Shown: piece after piece, positions 55,399-63,963 of the stretch
How the letters are laid out: every line of letters starts with the position of its first letter
Position numbering within the stretch: the first letter of the stretch is position 1
Source: an uncultured Lentisphaeria bacterium
Lineage (GTDB): Bacteria; Verrucomicrobiota; Lentisphaeria; Victivallales; Victivallaceae
DNA: 64,000 bases
Direction of reading: 5' to 3'
Assembly: GCA_949298075.1 (NCBI GenBank)
Contig: CASFVA010000006.1
Location: forward strand, 1-64,000
The notes under the pieces: model-generated
Told to the model about the DNA's origin: nothing
What the model saw: only the letters and a program-made list of their open reading frames with translations
Databases searched by the model: none
Translations under genes and position numbers: made by a program

Positions 55399-56508
55399 AT
55401 GGCGGAAAAAACCGACAAACACGGAAAATCCCGGCTCCGGATCTATTCAGAATATTTCGGTTTCCTGCTGCTGTATCAACTGTTCAAGTTACTGCCGCTC
55501 AAGGCCGGTTATGCCCTGTCGATCCGGCTGGTGCGGATGCTGTTTTATATTGACCACCGCCACCGGAGACGCACCATAGCCCATATTCTTTACGCCGGAG
55601 CCGCCGGCAGTGAGAGCGAAGCCCGCCGGATTGCCAAGTCCTCCTACGACCAGTTTGCCAAACTGCTGGTGGAAATTGTCAAGATGAACCAGCTCTATAG
55701 CCGGGAGCGGATTCTGCTGACCGCCCCCAGGGAAGTGATCGATCTCGTCACCCCCGAACGCAATTCCGGCAACCGCCAGAGCATCGTCGTGACTGCCCAT
55801 CTCGGCAACTGGGAGGTGGCCGGCACGGCCTTCGCCGAACGGTCGGGGACTCCGATGTTTTCGCTGATGCGCCCCTTTGACAACCCGCTGGTCGGACGAC
55901 TGATTCTGAACCACCGGCAGAGCGACGTTCACATCCTGATCGACAAGCGACTGGGAATCCGTCCGGTGCTCAAAGCGCTCAACGAGGGCCGGATCGCCAC
56001 GCTGCTGATTGACCAGCATGCCGCCGCCTCCGAGGGAGTGGAGTGCATCTTTTTCGGCCATCCGGCCCGGGTTCACATGACTCCGGCGCTGCTCCACCTC
56101 AAAACCGGAGTGCCGATCCTGCCCGAGATCACCGTCAGGAAACCGGGGGACGATTTCACCTTTGCGCTGCGTTTTTCCGAACCGATCCGCTATGAGAGCA
56201 CCGGAGACAAGAAAACCGACATTCAACGCCTGACCCAGCGCTGCATCACCGCCCTGGAAAAACTGATCCGGGAGGAGCCCGAGCAGTGGCTGTGGACCAC
56301 CCGTCACTGGCTGGATCTCGACCGCCGCAACGCCGCCGACTATGCCGACTGGAAACCGCCGCAGGTCTGTCTGGAAGCCTACGAGGAGGAAATGGCGCGA
56401 AATGCGCCGGTGTTCACCGTCGACTGGCAGGGACGGGAAGTCCCGGAACTGCAGCCGCAGTCACCTGCCAACGGGGCCGGACAGGCGGCGGAATCGGGCC
56501 GGGCATGA
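55399..56508 (+). CDS. Lipid A biosynthesis acyltransferase (LpxL/HtrB family)
   Basis: A 369-residue inner-membrane protein of the LpxL/LpxM family, which adds secondary acyl chains to lipid A. The catalytic HX4E is HLGNWE (His134, Glu139). A hydrophobic N-terminal segment (FGFLLLYQLFKLL) anchors it, and TLLIDQH and ITVRKPGDDFTFALRF are family blocks. The ATG at 55399 follows AAGGGGAC; a frame opening at 55189 is rejected because its extra residues lie across a promoter. It supports a Gram-negative envelope. Confidence 0.9.
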   Translation: MAEKTDKHGKSRLRIYSEYFGFLLLYQLFKLLPLKAGYALSIRLVRMLFYIDHRHRRRTIAHILYAGAAGSESEARRIAKSSYDQFAKLLVEIVKMNQLYSRERILLTAPREVIDLVTPERNSGNRQSIVVTAHLGNWEVAGTAFAERSGTPMFSLMRPFDNPLVGRLILNHRQSDVHILIDKRLGIRPVLKALNEGRIATLLIDQHAAASEGVECIFFGHPARVHMTPALLHLKTGVPILPEITVRKPGDDFTFALRFSEPIRYESTGDKKTDIQRLTQRCITALEKLIREEPEQWLWTTRHWLDLDRRNAADYADWKPPQVCLEAYEEEMARNAPVFTVDWQGREVPELQPQSPANGAGQAAESGRA

Positions 56509-56524
56509 TCCGGATCGCTCCGCT

Positions 56525-56614
56525 CAGCTCCCCGAACGGGGACGGACAAACCGACTCCAGATCACCGGCAGGCCGCGGTGGAGAACAGCTCCCCGAACGG
56601 GGACGGACAAACCG
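56525..56614. CRISPR. CRISPR-like unit: two identical 29-bp repeats with one 32-bp spacer
   Basis: The same 29 bp occur at 56525-56553 and 56586-56614 without mismatch, separated by 32 bp (56554-56585). Repeat and spacer lengths equal those of type I-E arrays. The repeat also has a CCCC/GGGG hairpin and ends in GGACAAACCG, close to the GGATAAACCG end of I-E repeats. Against CRISPR: only two copies, no cas genes in 64 kb, a shorter stem than I-E repeats, and a related partial copy in the end of the preceding gene. It may instead be a small dispersed hairpin repeat. Confidence 0.35.
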
Positions 56615-56689
56615 GAACTCCGGCGGCGGGTACGATTCCGGCGCTCCGGCCGGCGACGCAACCATGGAACACTTTGCCGGAGCGTGGAT

Positions 56690-56718
56690 TTGAATATTGC
56701 TGCCGGTGACTGTATATT
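56690..56718 (+). promoter_or_regulatory. Promoter for the 2-hydroxyacid dehydrogenase
   Basis: TTGAAT (56690-56695) and TATATT (56713-56718) are exactly 17 bp apart, about 100 bp before the ATG. The remainder of the gap from 56509 to 56817 holds only the repeat unit. Confidence 0.65.
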
Positions 56719-56817
56719 TTAAGGACCCGGCGGGGGAGCCGCCGTTCAGCCGGCCGTCCTGCGGCGATTTGACAATCAGCGGTTTTACCACCAAATCAGT
56801 ATAAGGAGCATTTTATC

Positions 56818-57801
56818 ATGTCCGCCAAAGCATCCGCCATTATCCTCTGCAACAATCCGAACCAGGTCGAATATGTTTTCGCCCCGCACCAGCTGGCTGA
56901 AATCGCCAGTCTGACCAGTCTGCGTCCCGGAGTGGTCACTGCGGACGATCTTAAAAAAGGTGGTTTTGAGGACGTTGAATATGTCTTCTCGACCTGGGGG
57001 ATTCCGGTCCTCACCGAAGCTGAAATCGCCCGGTATCTGCCCCGGCTGACCACGGTATTTTATGCCGCCGGAGCCACCGATCACTTCGCCCGGCCGATGT
57101 TCGCCCGCAATGTCACCGTGCTCAGCGCCTGGCTGGCCAACGCGATTCCGGTGGCGGAGTTCTGCGTGGCGCAGATCCTGCTCGGACTCAAAGGCTATTT
57201 CCACTGCAGCCGGATCAACCATTCCCCCGAAGGCTGGCGCGAAGGACGCCAGGCGGCCGGTCCCGGAATTTACGGCGAAACCGTGGCGCTGATCGGCGCC
57301 GGTGCCATTTCCCGGCACGTGCAGGAACTGCTTAAGGCCTTCAATGTCAAAGTGATCGTAGTCAACTCCCGTCCGGAAAAGCGTGTTATCAGCCTGGAGG
57401 AGGCGTTCCGCACCGCGTTCGTGGTCAGCAACCATCTGCCCAACCGCGACGACAACATCGGCGTACTCAACGGCAAACTTTTCGCATCAATGCGCCCCGG
57501 CGCCACTTTCATCAACACCGGACGCGGCGCGCAGGTCAACGAGGCGGAAATGATTGAAGTCCTCGAACAGCGCCCGGACCTCACCGCACTGCTGGACGTC
57601 ACTCACCCCGAGCCGCCCGCCGCCGGCTCAAAGCTCTACACGCTGCCCAACGTGCAGCTGTCCAGCCACATCGCCGGTTCCATCAACGACGAGGTTCACC
57701 GCATGGCCGATTACATGATCTCCGAACTCAGGCACGCGGTCGCCGGCGAACCGTTCCAGTATCAGGTAACGGAGTCCATGCTGCTGACCAGCAAACAGTA
57801 A
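56818..57801 (+). CDS. D-isomer-specific 2-hydroxyacid dehydrogenase family protein
   Basis: A 327-residue NAD-dependent oxidoreductase. The Rossmann motif is GAGAISRHVQELL near residue 160. The catalytic triad is visible as Arg in FINTGRGAQ, Glu in LDVTHPEPP and His in SSHIAGS. The nucleotide-binding loop is short and lacks the second Gly-rich turn of typical members. Substrate is unknown. AAGGAG precedes the ATG, and it is monocistronic with its own promoter and terminator. Confidence 0.87.
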   Translation: MSAKASAIILCNNPNQVEYVFAPHQLAEIASLTSLRPGVVTADDLKKGGFEDVEYVFSTWGIPVLTEAEIARYLPRLTTVFYAAGATDHFARPMFARNVTVLSAWLANAIPVAEFCVAQILLGLKGYFHCSRINHSPEGWREGRQAAGPGIYGETVALIGAGAISRHVQELLKAFNVKVIVVNSRPEKRVISLEEAFRTAFVVSNHLPNRDDNIGVLNGKLFASMRPGATFINTGRGAQVNEAEMIEVLEQRPDLTALLDVTHPEPPAAGSKLYTLPNVQLSSHIAGSINDEVHRMADYMISELRHAVAGEPFQYQVTESMLLTSKQ

Positions 57802-57836
57802 CCGGAGTTCCACCGGCCGGATGAATCCGGATTCTG

Positions 57837-57866
57837 AACGCGGCCGCGGGGCCGCGTTCCTTTTTC
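57837..57866 (+). terminator. Intrinsic terminator after the 2-hydroxyacid dehydrogenase
   Basis: A perfect nine-pair stem (AACGCGGCC with GGCCGCGTT, 57837-57858) with a GCGG loop is followed by CCTTTTT. Confidence 0.85.
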
Positions 57867-58112
57867 ATAAATCCGAAATCATCCGGTCCGCACCGGAGCG
57901 GCGGCAGCGCGGTTTCGTGCGCATGCCGGGGACGGTTTAATGTTCAAACGATCATGACATCTGCTTTCAACCGCAAAAAGTGCTCTTCTGTCCCCCCCAT
58001 CCGGTGGCATTTGCGGCGGAGGTGATCTATATTCACAATCAGGCGGCGAACTCCGGCGGGGACGGCGCCGCTTGATTTCTCAACCGCCGGCAGCACCCCG
58101 GGAGGATCCACA
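57867..58112. other. Intergenic stretch before the gpsA-like gene
   Basis: About 245 bp without a gene. A TATATT at 58028-58033 may be the -10 box of the downstream gene, but no good -35 box stands at the right distance. Otherwise I see nothing in it. Confidence 0.4.
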
Positions 58113-59204
58113 ATGAGCACTGTCACAATCATCGGCGCCGGCATGATGGGGTCGGCCATGGCCGTACCCGCCGCTGACAACGGTCATCAGGTCCGGCTAA
58201 TCGGAACGCCGCTCGACCGCGACATCGTCGCCTCGGTTCAGCGCAACGGGTTTCACCCCACGCTCCGCCGCACCCTGCCCGGCAGCGTGACCGCCGGACA
58301 ATTTGAAGAACTCGTCCCGGCACTGGCCGGCGCCGATCTGATCATCTGCGGCGTCAGCAGCTTCGGAGTTGACTGGTTCGCAGCCGAAGTTCTGCCGCAT
58401 CTGTCCCCCGGCGGCACGGTACTGTCGATCACCAAGGGTCTGGCCGAAGGCGCCGGTGGCAGCCTCACCGCATTTCCCGACCATTTTGCCGCGCAACTGC
58501 CCGCCGCCATCCGGGAAACCATCCGGTTCGCGGCCGTGGGAGGTCCCTGCATCAGTTTCGAACTGGCCGACCGCCGCCACACCCTGGTCAACTTCTGCGG
58601 ACGGAATGCCGACGCCCTGGAGCACGCCCGGGAACTGCTGGCCACCGGTTATTACCATGTGCGCTGTTCCACGGACGTCGTCGGGGTCGAAGTCTGTGCC
58701 GCGCTCAAAAACGCCTATGCCATGGGGGTCTCCCTGGCGGTAGGGCTGGCCGACCGCGAGGCCGGCGGACTCGACTCCGAAGCCGCCGCCGCCCTCTGCG
58801 TTCCCGGCGCGCCGGACCGCAATCCGATCTACAATCCCCAGGCGGCGCTCTTCGCCCAGAGCTGTCTGGAAATGAGCCGGATTGTCGCCCTGCTCGGCGG
58901 CAACGCCGCGCTTGCCGGATTGCTGCCGGGCGCCGGAGATCTCTATGTCACGATTTTCGGCGGCCGCACCCGGCGGCTCGGCACCCTGCTCGGACGCGGC
59001 ATCGCTTTTGAAGAGGCCCGGCGTCTGCTCCGGGGCGTAACCCTTGAGGCGGTTGCGATCATCACCCGGACTGCCCGGGCGATCCGGCTCCGGGCGGAAC
59101 GCGGTGAAGCCGATCCCGCCGCCTTTCCGCTCCTGATGCACATGGACGCGGTGCTGAACCGCCACGCCGCTCCGGACCCCCCCTGGGAAAAGTTCGGGCT
59201 TTGA
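58113..59204 (+). CDS. NAD(P)-dependent glycerol-3-phosphate dehydrogenase-like protein
   Basis: A 363-residue GpsA-family protein. It begins with the Rossmann motif GAGMMGSAMAV, has SITKGLAEG, the substrate-binding VGGPCISFELA and the catalytic Lys in VCAALKNAYAMGVSLAVG. GpsA makes sn-glycerol 3-phosphate for phospholipids. It is about 30 residues longer than typical, and the usual SGPSFA block is replaced by GGPCISFE, so it may act on a related substrate. GGAGGA precedes the ATG. Confidence 0.8.
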   Translation: MSTVTIIGAGMMGSAMAVPAADNGHQVRLIGTPLDRDIVASVQRNGFHPTLRRTLPGSVTAGQFEELVPALAGADLIICGVSSFGVDWFAAEVLPHLSPGGTVLSITKGLAEGAGGSLTAFPDHFAAQLPAAIRETIRFAAVGGPCISFELADRRHTLVNFCGRNADALEHARELLATGYYHVRCSTDVVGVEVCAALKNAYAMGVSLAVGLADREAGGLDSEAAAALCVPGAPDRNPIYNPQAALFAQSCLEMSRIVALLGGNAALAGLLPGAGDLYVTIFGGRTRRLGTLLGRGIAFEEARRLLRGVTLEAVAIITRTARAIRLRAERGEADPAAFPLLMHMDAVLNRHAAPDPPWEKFGL

Positions 59205-59263
59205 ACGCGGCTCCCGTTCCGGAAGGACTTCCGGAAAATTCAGCAAAATCAAGCCGCCGCCCC

Positions 59264-59291
59264 TTGACGCGGAACCAAAACCGGCTATGTT
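59264..59291 (+). promoter_or_regulatory. Promoter for the ZIP transporter gene
   Basis: TTGACG (59264-59269) and TATGTT (59286-59291) are 16 bp apart, about 70 bp before the ATG. Confidence 0.55.
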
Positions 59292-59363
59292 ATCCGGCGG
59301 AATCCTCTGCCGCGGTTCCGCCGGGACCGGGGCGCTGACATTTTTTCAGCCGGAGTGCGGATT

Positions 59364-60167
59364 ATGGAAATCGCCGGAGATAAAATTCTGTTCGGACTTG
59401 TTCTGACCCTGCTGGCGGGTCTCTCCACCGGAGTCGGCAGCTGCATCGCCTTTTTTCTTAAACGCACCGACACCCGGTTCCTGGCGTTCTCGCTGGGCTT
59501 TTCCGGCGGCATTATGATCTACATCTCGCTGGTGGAACTGCTCGGTTCCGCCCACTCCCAGCTGGCGGAACTCTACGGACGCCGGCCTGGAGCGCTCGCG
59601 GCCACCGCCGCTTTCTTCGGCGGCGTGGCTCTGGCCATGCTGATCGACCGCCTCGTGCCATCTTACGAAAATCCCCATGAAGTCCGCCCGGTGGAGGAGA
59701 TGGACCATCCCCGCCGCCGCGAAAAACTCTTCCGCAGCAGCATTCTCTTCGCAGTGGCCATCGCCGTGCACAATTTTCCGGAGGGCATGGCGGTGTTCAT
59801 GGCCGGACTCAGCAATCCGGCCACCGGAATTTCCATTGCTGTGGCCATTGCCATTCACAATATTCCCGAAGGCATCACGGTGTCAGTGCCGCTCTATCAC
59901 GCCACCGGCAGCCGGTCAAAGGCCTTTTTCTGGTCGTTTCTGTCGGGTCTGGCCGAACCGCTCGGCGCCCTTGCGGCCTGGCTGTTGCTGGCGCCGTTTC
60001 TGTCGGTTGCCCTGATGACGCTGACCTTTGCGGCGGTGGCCGGAATCATGGTGTTCATTTCCTTTGACGAGCTGCTGCCCCTGGCCGAGGAATTCGGCGA
60101 ACACCACCTTGCCATCTACGGCTTGATCGCCGGCATGCTGGTCATGGCTCTTTCCCTGGCGATGTGA
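59364..60167 (+). CDS. zupT: Zinc transporter ZupT (ZIP family)
   Basis: A 267-residue inner-membrane protein with eight predicted helices. The metal-binding motifs HNFPEG (helix IV) and HNIPEG (helix V) are intact. It imports zinc and other divalent metals. The ATG at 59364 is favoured by GGAG eight bases upstream, over the in-frame GTG at 59355. Its last 26 bases overlap the end of the convergent LysR gene. Confidence 0.93.
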   Translation: MEIAGDKILFGLVLTLLAGLSTGVGSCIAFFLKRTDTRFLAFSLGFSGGIMIYISLVELLGSAHSQLAELYGRRPGALAATAAFFGGVALAMLIDRLVPSYENPHEVRPVEEMDHPRRREKLFRSSILFAVAIAVHNFPEGMAVFMAGLSNPATGISIAVAIAIHNIPEGITVSVPLYHATGSRSKAFFWSFLSGLAEPLGALAAWLLLAPFLSVALMTLTFAAVAGIMVFISFDELLPLAEEFGEHHLAIYGLIAGMLVMALSLAM

Positions 60168-61104
60168 AGGAAGAAAACCGGCAGCCGGCGGCTGGCGGTT
60201 CCGTTCCGGAAACCGCCGGGAACGCCGACCGGCAGAATGCAATGAACCGCTCCGCAAAACGCAGATTGTCATTGGCCAGATAGATGAAATTCATTTTGCG
60301 GCGCAGCCGGCCCTCGGTGAACCAGGAGGCCCGCAGCACTCCCGACTTCAATTCGTCCCGCACCGCCAGCTCCGAAATCACGGTTATGCCCAAACCGCCG
60401 CGCACCAGCTGCTTGACCGCATCAAAACTGTTGACCACATAGGCTTCGTCCTCGCCCAGCGGGGTCTGACCGGTCCGGCTCAGAAAGCGTTCAAAGTGAT
60501 AACGGGTCCCGGAGCCCGGCTCCCGCATTATCAGCACTCCGCCGTTTGCGCGGTACTCCGCCAGCGAAAAACGCTCCGGCAGCCGGCCGGGCGCCGCCAC
60601 CGCAATCAACTCGTCCTCGACAAACGGCTCCGACCAGAAGAAGTCGCGGTCAAACGGGCCTTCCACCAGGGCCACATCCAGCGCCCGCGCCTTGAGCAGC
60701 GCCGCGATCTCGGCCGTATTGTGAATGTGAATGCTCAGACGGTGCCGGGGATTGGTCCGCATGTATTGCGCCGCACAGTCCGGCAGCACGTACCCGCCGG
60801 CCGTCATGGTGCCGCCGATGCGGTAATGCCGGATGCTTCCGGCAGCGTTGCGCATCCGCCGTTCAATTTCTGCGGTCTCGGCCGCCAGCGCTCCGCATTC
60901 GGCCGCCAGCGCCTCTCCCGCCGGAGTGAGTTCCAGTTTGCGTCCGGTCCGGTCGAACAGCGCCATGCCGATGGCTTGCTCCAGCCGCGCAATCTGCTGG
61001 GTGACATTAGGCTGACTCATGCCGAGCGCCGCTGCCGTTTCCGAAAAATTCTTCAGTTCAGCCGCCAGTTGAAAAATCCTCAGCTTGCCATCAAGAATGT
61101 CCAC
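60142..61104 (-). CDS. LysR-family transcriptional regulator
   Basis: A 320-residue regulator. The N-terminal winged helix has SQPNVTQQIARLE, and the substrate-binding domain follows from about residue 90. It is divergent from a YeiH-family exporter, and such pairs are common (YeiE/CysB-like regulators), so it probably controls that gene and itself from the shared 126-bp region. The inducer is unknown; sulfur-compound sensing is possible. Confidence 0.92.
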   Translation of the reverse strand: MDILDGKLRIFQLAAELKNFSETAAALGMSQPNVTQQIARLEQAIGMALFDRTGRKLELTPAGEALAAECGALAAETAEIERRMRNAAGSIRHYRIGGTMTAGGYVLPDCAAQYMRTNPRHRLSIHIHNTAEIAALLKARALDVALVEGPFDRDFFWSEPFVEDELIAVAAPGRLPERFSLAEYRANGGVLIMREPGSGTRYHFERFLSRTGQTPLGEDEAYVVNSFDAVKQLVRGGLGITVISELAVRDELKSGVLRASWFTEGRLRRKMNFIYLANDNLRFAERFIAFCRSAFPAVSGTEPPAAGCRFSSFTSPGKEP

Positions 61105-61115
61105 GGTATCCCGCC

Positions 61116-61136
61116 ATTATCATAATTTATGGTTAT
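61116..61136. promoter_or_regulatory. Imperfect 21-bp dyad, candidate LysR operator
   Basis: The sequence ATTATCATAA-T-TTATGGTTAT (two ten-base arms about a central T) reads nearly the same on both strands, with 16 of 20 positions matching. It lies just before the LysR start, in the very AT-rich divergent region, as LysR recognition sites do. Confidence 0.5.
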
Positions 61137-61230
61137 CGATATATAATATATAATAATTTTATTTTTTTACAAACCCGGCTATATTATTGCAATATCAACC
61201 CGATAATCAACTCATGGAGAATTTGCCGCC

Positions 61231-62220
61231 ATGCCGAAAATCACCTTGAAAACCTGCATATTCTGGGCCCTGGCCGCTGCTTTCGTCATCGTACCGTGGA
61301 CTCTGCCCGCCACCCGGGACTACGCCCCCGGCGTCGCCGTGCTGGCCGGAATCGTCTTTGCCGTGGCCTTCGGCAATCCGGCCGGAGCGGTCACGGCCAG
61401 AATCACTTCTCCGCTGCTCGGCGCCACCATCGTCGGAATGGGGTTCGGCATGAATCTCATTGATGTGCTGCGGGCCGGAGCCAACGGACTGGTTTACACC
61501 GCCATCGGCATCACAGCCGGTATCGGACTGGGTGTGCTGATCGGACGCAAACTCGGCGTCTCCAAAAACGTCATGTACCTGATCGGCGTAGGGACCTCAA
61601 TCTGCGGCGGCAGCGCCATCGCCGCCGCCGCTCCGGTCCTCAAAGCCAAGGCTCACGACGTCGCCATCGCCTCGGCCACCATTTTCGCTCTCAACGCCGT
61701 GGCGCTCTGGATCTTTCCGGCGGTCGGACACTACCTTGATTTTTCGGAACCGCAATTCGGTTACTGGGCGGCACTGGCCATCCATGACACCAGCTCGGTG
61801 GTTGGAGCCGGCTTCCAATACGGACCGGATGCGCTGGAAATCGGCACCACGGTCAAACTGGCCCGCGCCCTGTGGATCGTTCCGGTGACGCTTTTCCTCT
61901 CCTGCTGCATCGCCGGAGCCGATCCCGCCGACGGCAGGCGCCGGATCAAAGTGCGGATTCCGTGGTTCATCCCCGGCTTCATCGCCGCCGCCGCGCTGGT
62001 CACCTTGCTGCCGGTCACCGCTCCGGCCGGCGGAGCCGTCAAGGAACTGTCGAAATATCTGATGATCTGCACCCTGTTTCTGATCGGCTCCAACCTCAGC
62101 CGGGAAAAACTGCGCGAACTCGGACTGCGCCCGGTATTGCTCGGCGTAATCCTCTGGGTGATCCTCGCCACCGCCTGGTGCGCGGCCATCCACGCCGGTC
62201 TCGTCAACTGCGCAAGGTAA
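61231..62220 (+). CDS. YeiH/UPF0324-family putative sulfate exporter
   Basis: A 329-residue polytopic membrane protein with about ten helices. Family blocks are VGTSICGGSAIAAAAPVL and AIHDTSSVVGAG. Members are predicted exporters, some linked with sulfonate or taurine use; the substrate is not proved. It is controlled most likely by the divergent LysR protein. It converges with the methyltransferase gene, six bases apart. Confidence 0.88.
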   Translation: MPKITLKTCIFWALAAAFVIVPWTLPATRDYAPGVAVLAGIVFAVAFGNPAGAVTARITSPLLGATIVGMGFGMNLIDVLRAGANGLVYTAIGITAGIGLGVLIGRKLGVSKNVMYLIGVGTSICGGSAIAAAAPVLKAKAHDVAIASATIFALNAVALWIFPAVGHYLDFSEPQFGYWAALAIHDTSSVVGAGFQYGPDALEIGTTVKLARALWIVPVTLFLSCCIAGADPADGRRRIKVRIPWFIPGFIAAAALVTLLPVTAPAGGAVKELSKYLMICTLFLIGSNLSREKLRELGLRPVLLGVILWVILATAWCAAIHAGLVNCAR

Positions 62221-62226
62221 GCCGGA

Positions 62227-63435
62227 TCAGTACGCCGCCATGCTGACGATGCCTTTGAGATAGGACGTCTCCGGCACCGTCAGCAGCACCGGGTGGTCAG
62301 CGCTCTGCGTCACCCGGCCGATAATCGCCGCCCCGCAGCCGGCCTCCAGCGCCGCCGCGGCGGTGATCTTCTGAAAGAGATCCGGATCCATCAGACCAGA
62401 ACACGAAAGATTGATCAGGATTCCGCCCGGAGCCAGCAGACTGAAGCCCAGACGGGCCAGATCCTGATAGGCCCGGCAGCCCCGCGGCAAAGCTCCTTTG
62501 GAGTCGATGAGCTTGGGCGGATCCAGCACGATCAGATCAAACCGCCGATTCGCCGCCGCCAGCTGCCGCAACTCGGTGAAGACGTCGCAGCGCCGCAGCT
62601 CAGCGCGCCCGTCCGCCAGGCCGTTGAGTTCAAGGTTGCGGAGCGCCTGATCAAGCGCCGGCCGGGAGGAATCCAGATTGAGCACCTGCCCGGCTCCGGC
62701 CCGTAGGGCCGCCACCGCAAACGCGCCGGTGTAGCAGAAGGCGTTGAGCATCCTCCGGCCGGCGGCGTAACGGGCCACCACTTTCCGCGCCTCGCGCAAA
62801 TCAAAATAGAAACCGGTTTTCTGACCGTGGCGAAGGTCCACCGCATACCGGGCGCCGTCCTCCTCAATCACCACCGTCTCCGGAGGTTCAGCCCCCCGCA
62901 GCCGGCCCTGACGCGGCGCCAGTCCCTCCTTGCTCCGGACTGCAACGTCGGAACGCTCGTACACGCCTCGGAAACCGAATTCCGCCTCCAGGGCATCGCA
63001 GATCTCCCCGCGGTGGAGCTCGGCCCCGGCGCTCAGCAGCTGGAGCACCGCGAATTCGCCATAACGGTCAACTATGACTCCGGGCAATCCGTCGGACTCT
63101 GAATAGATCAGCCGGCATCCGCCGGCGGGATCAGCCAAACCCAGTGCCGTCCGGCGTGCTCCGGCGGCGGCGACCCGGCGGCGGAAAAACGCGGCGTCAA
63201 TCCGCTCGTTTTCATCAAAACTCCACACCCGGGCGGTCAGCTGCGACTGTTCCGACCAGGCCGCCCAGGCTAAAAAACGCCCTCTGCTGTCGGTCACCCG
63301 CACCGTGGCTCCGGACGTCGGAGGGCCGCCCTCGACCGCCGCCACCGCTCCGGAAAACACCCAGACATGCCGCCGCAACAGCGAACGCTCCCGGCCTTCG
63401 GCCAGCCGTACGACCGGAAAAGTTCCGTCCGTCAT
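62227..63435 (-). CDS. Class I rRNA methyltransferase, RlmI-like
   Basis: A 402-residue SAM-dependent methyltransferase of the RlmI (YccW) family, which methylates a cytosine of 23S rRNA. An N-terminal PUA-like RNA-binding domain (about 8-85) precedes the RlmI core: GQKTGFYFD, LNAFCYTGAFAVAALRAGA, LDPPKL with the family DPPK, and LSCSGLM with a catalytic-type Cys. It overlaps nrdR by four bases. Confidence 0.9.
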   Translation of the reverse strand: MTDGTFPVVRLAEGRERSLLRRHVWVFSGAVAAVEGGPPTSGATVRVTDSRGRFLAWAAWSEQSQLTARVWSFDENERIDAAFFRRRVAAAGARRTALGLADPAGGCRLIYSESDGLPGVIVDRYGEFAVLQLLSAGAELHRGEICDALEAEFGFRGVYERSDVAVRSKEGLAPRQGRLRGAEPPETVVIEEDGARYAVDLRHGQKTGFYFDLREARKVVARYAAGRRMLNAFCYTGAFAVAALRAGAGQVLNLDSSRPALDQALRNLELNGLADGRAELRRCDVFTELRQLAAANRRFDLIVLDPPKLIDSKGALPRGCRAYQDLARLGFSLLAPGGILINLSCSGLMDPDLFQKITAAAALEAGCGAAIIGRVTQSADHPVLLTVPETSYLKGIVSMAAY

Positions 63436-63881
63436 TTCTTCAAACCCTTGATCTCATGAATAAAATCTTTGACCGCCTGGAACTTACGGTACACCGAAGC
63501 AAAACGGACATAGGCCACCTGGTCGGCATCGCGCAACGCCGCCATGACCCGTTCGCCGATTTCAGCGCTGTCCACCTCTCGGTCGAAGTCGCGCAGCAGC
63601 GACCGGGTGATGTCATCGACCATCGCGTCAATATCCTCCGACGCGATACTGCGTTTATAACAGGCGTTGGCAATGCCGCGCCGCAGCTTGTCGCGGTCGT
63701 AATCCTCGCGTTCGCCGCTGCGCTTAATCACCTTGAGCTCCTCCGGGATGATGCTCTCAATGGTGGTGAAACGATTGCCGCATTCCAGACACTCCCGGCG
63801 GCGGCGCACCCCGGAGTCGTCTTTGACGCACCGGGAATCAATCACTTTGTCGTTATTGGCTCCGCACTTGGGACAACGCAT
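63432..63881 (-). CDS. nrdR: Transcriptional repressor NrdR
   Basis: A 149-residue repressor of ribonucleotide reductase genes. The N-terminal zinc ribbon is CPKCGANNDKV ... RRRECLECGNRFTT, followed by an ATP-cone domain (VIKRSGEREDYDRDKLRRGI). The ATG at 63881 gives the usual MRCPKCGA start and follows AGAGGTGG; an in-frame GTG at 63890 is less likely. No ribonucleotide reductase gene is in the window. Confidence 0.95.
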   Translation of the reverse strand: MRCPKCGANNDKVIDSRCVKDDSGVRRRRECLECGNRFTTIESIIPEELKVIKRSGEREDYDRDKLRRGIANACYKRSIASEDIDAMVDDITRSLLRDFDREVDSAEIGERVMAALRDADQVAYVRFASVYRKFQAVKDFIHEIKGLKK

Positions 63882-63963
63882 AACCGCCACCTCTTTAAAA
63901 ACGTGTTTTCCCCGCCGTCACCGGCCGCGGTTCAGCTCCGTTCCGCGCCGCCGGCCGGCTTGG

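Noticed and set aside
56525-56614. The repeat pair as ends of an insertion element
   Set aside because: The copies are direct and not inverted, the interval is only 32 bp, and no transposase fragment is present.
58001-58020. A sigma-54 promoter before the gpsA-like gene
   Set aside because: TGGCAT and TTGC are present but directly joined, without the five-base spacer needed between -24 and -12 elements.
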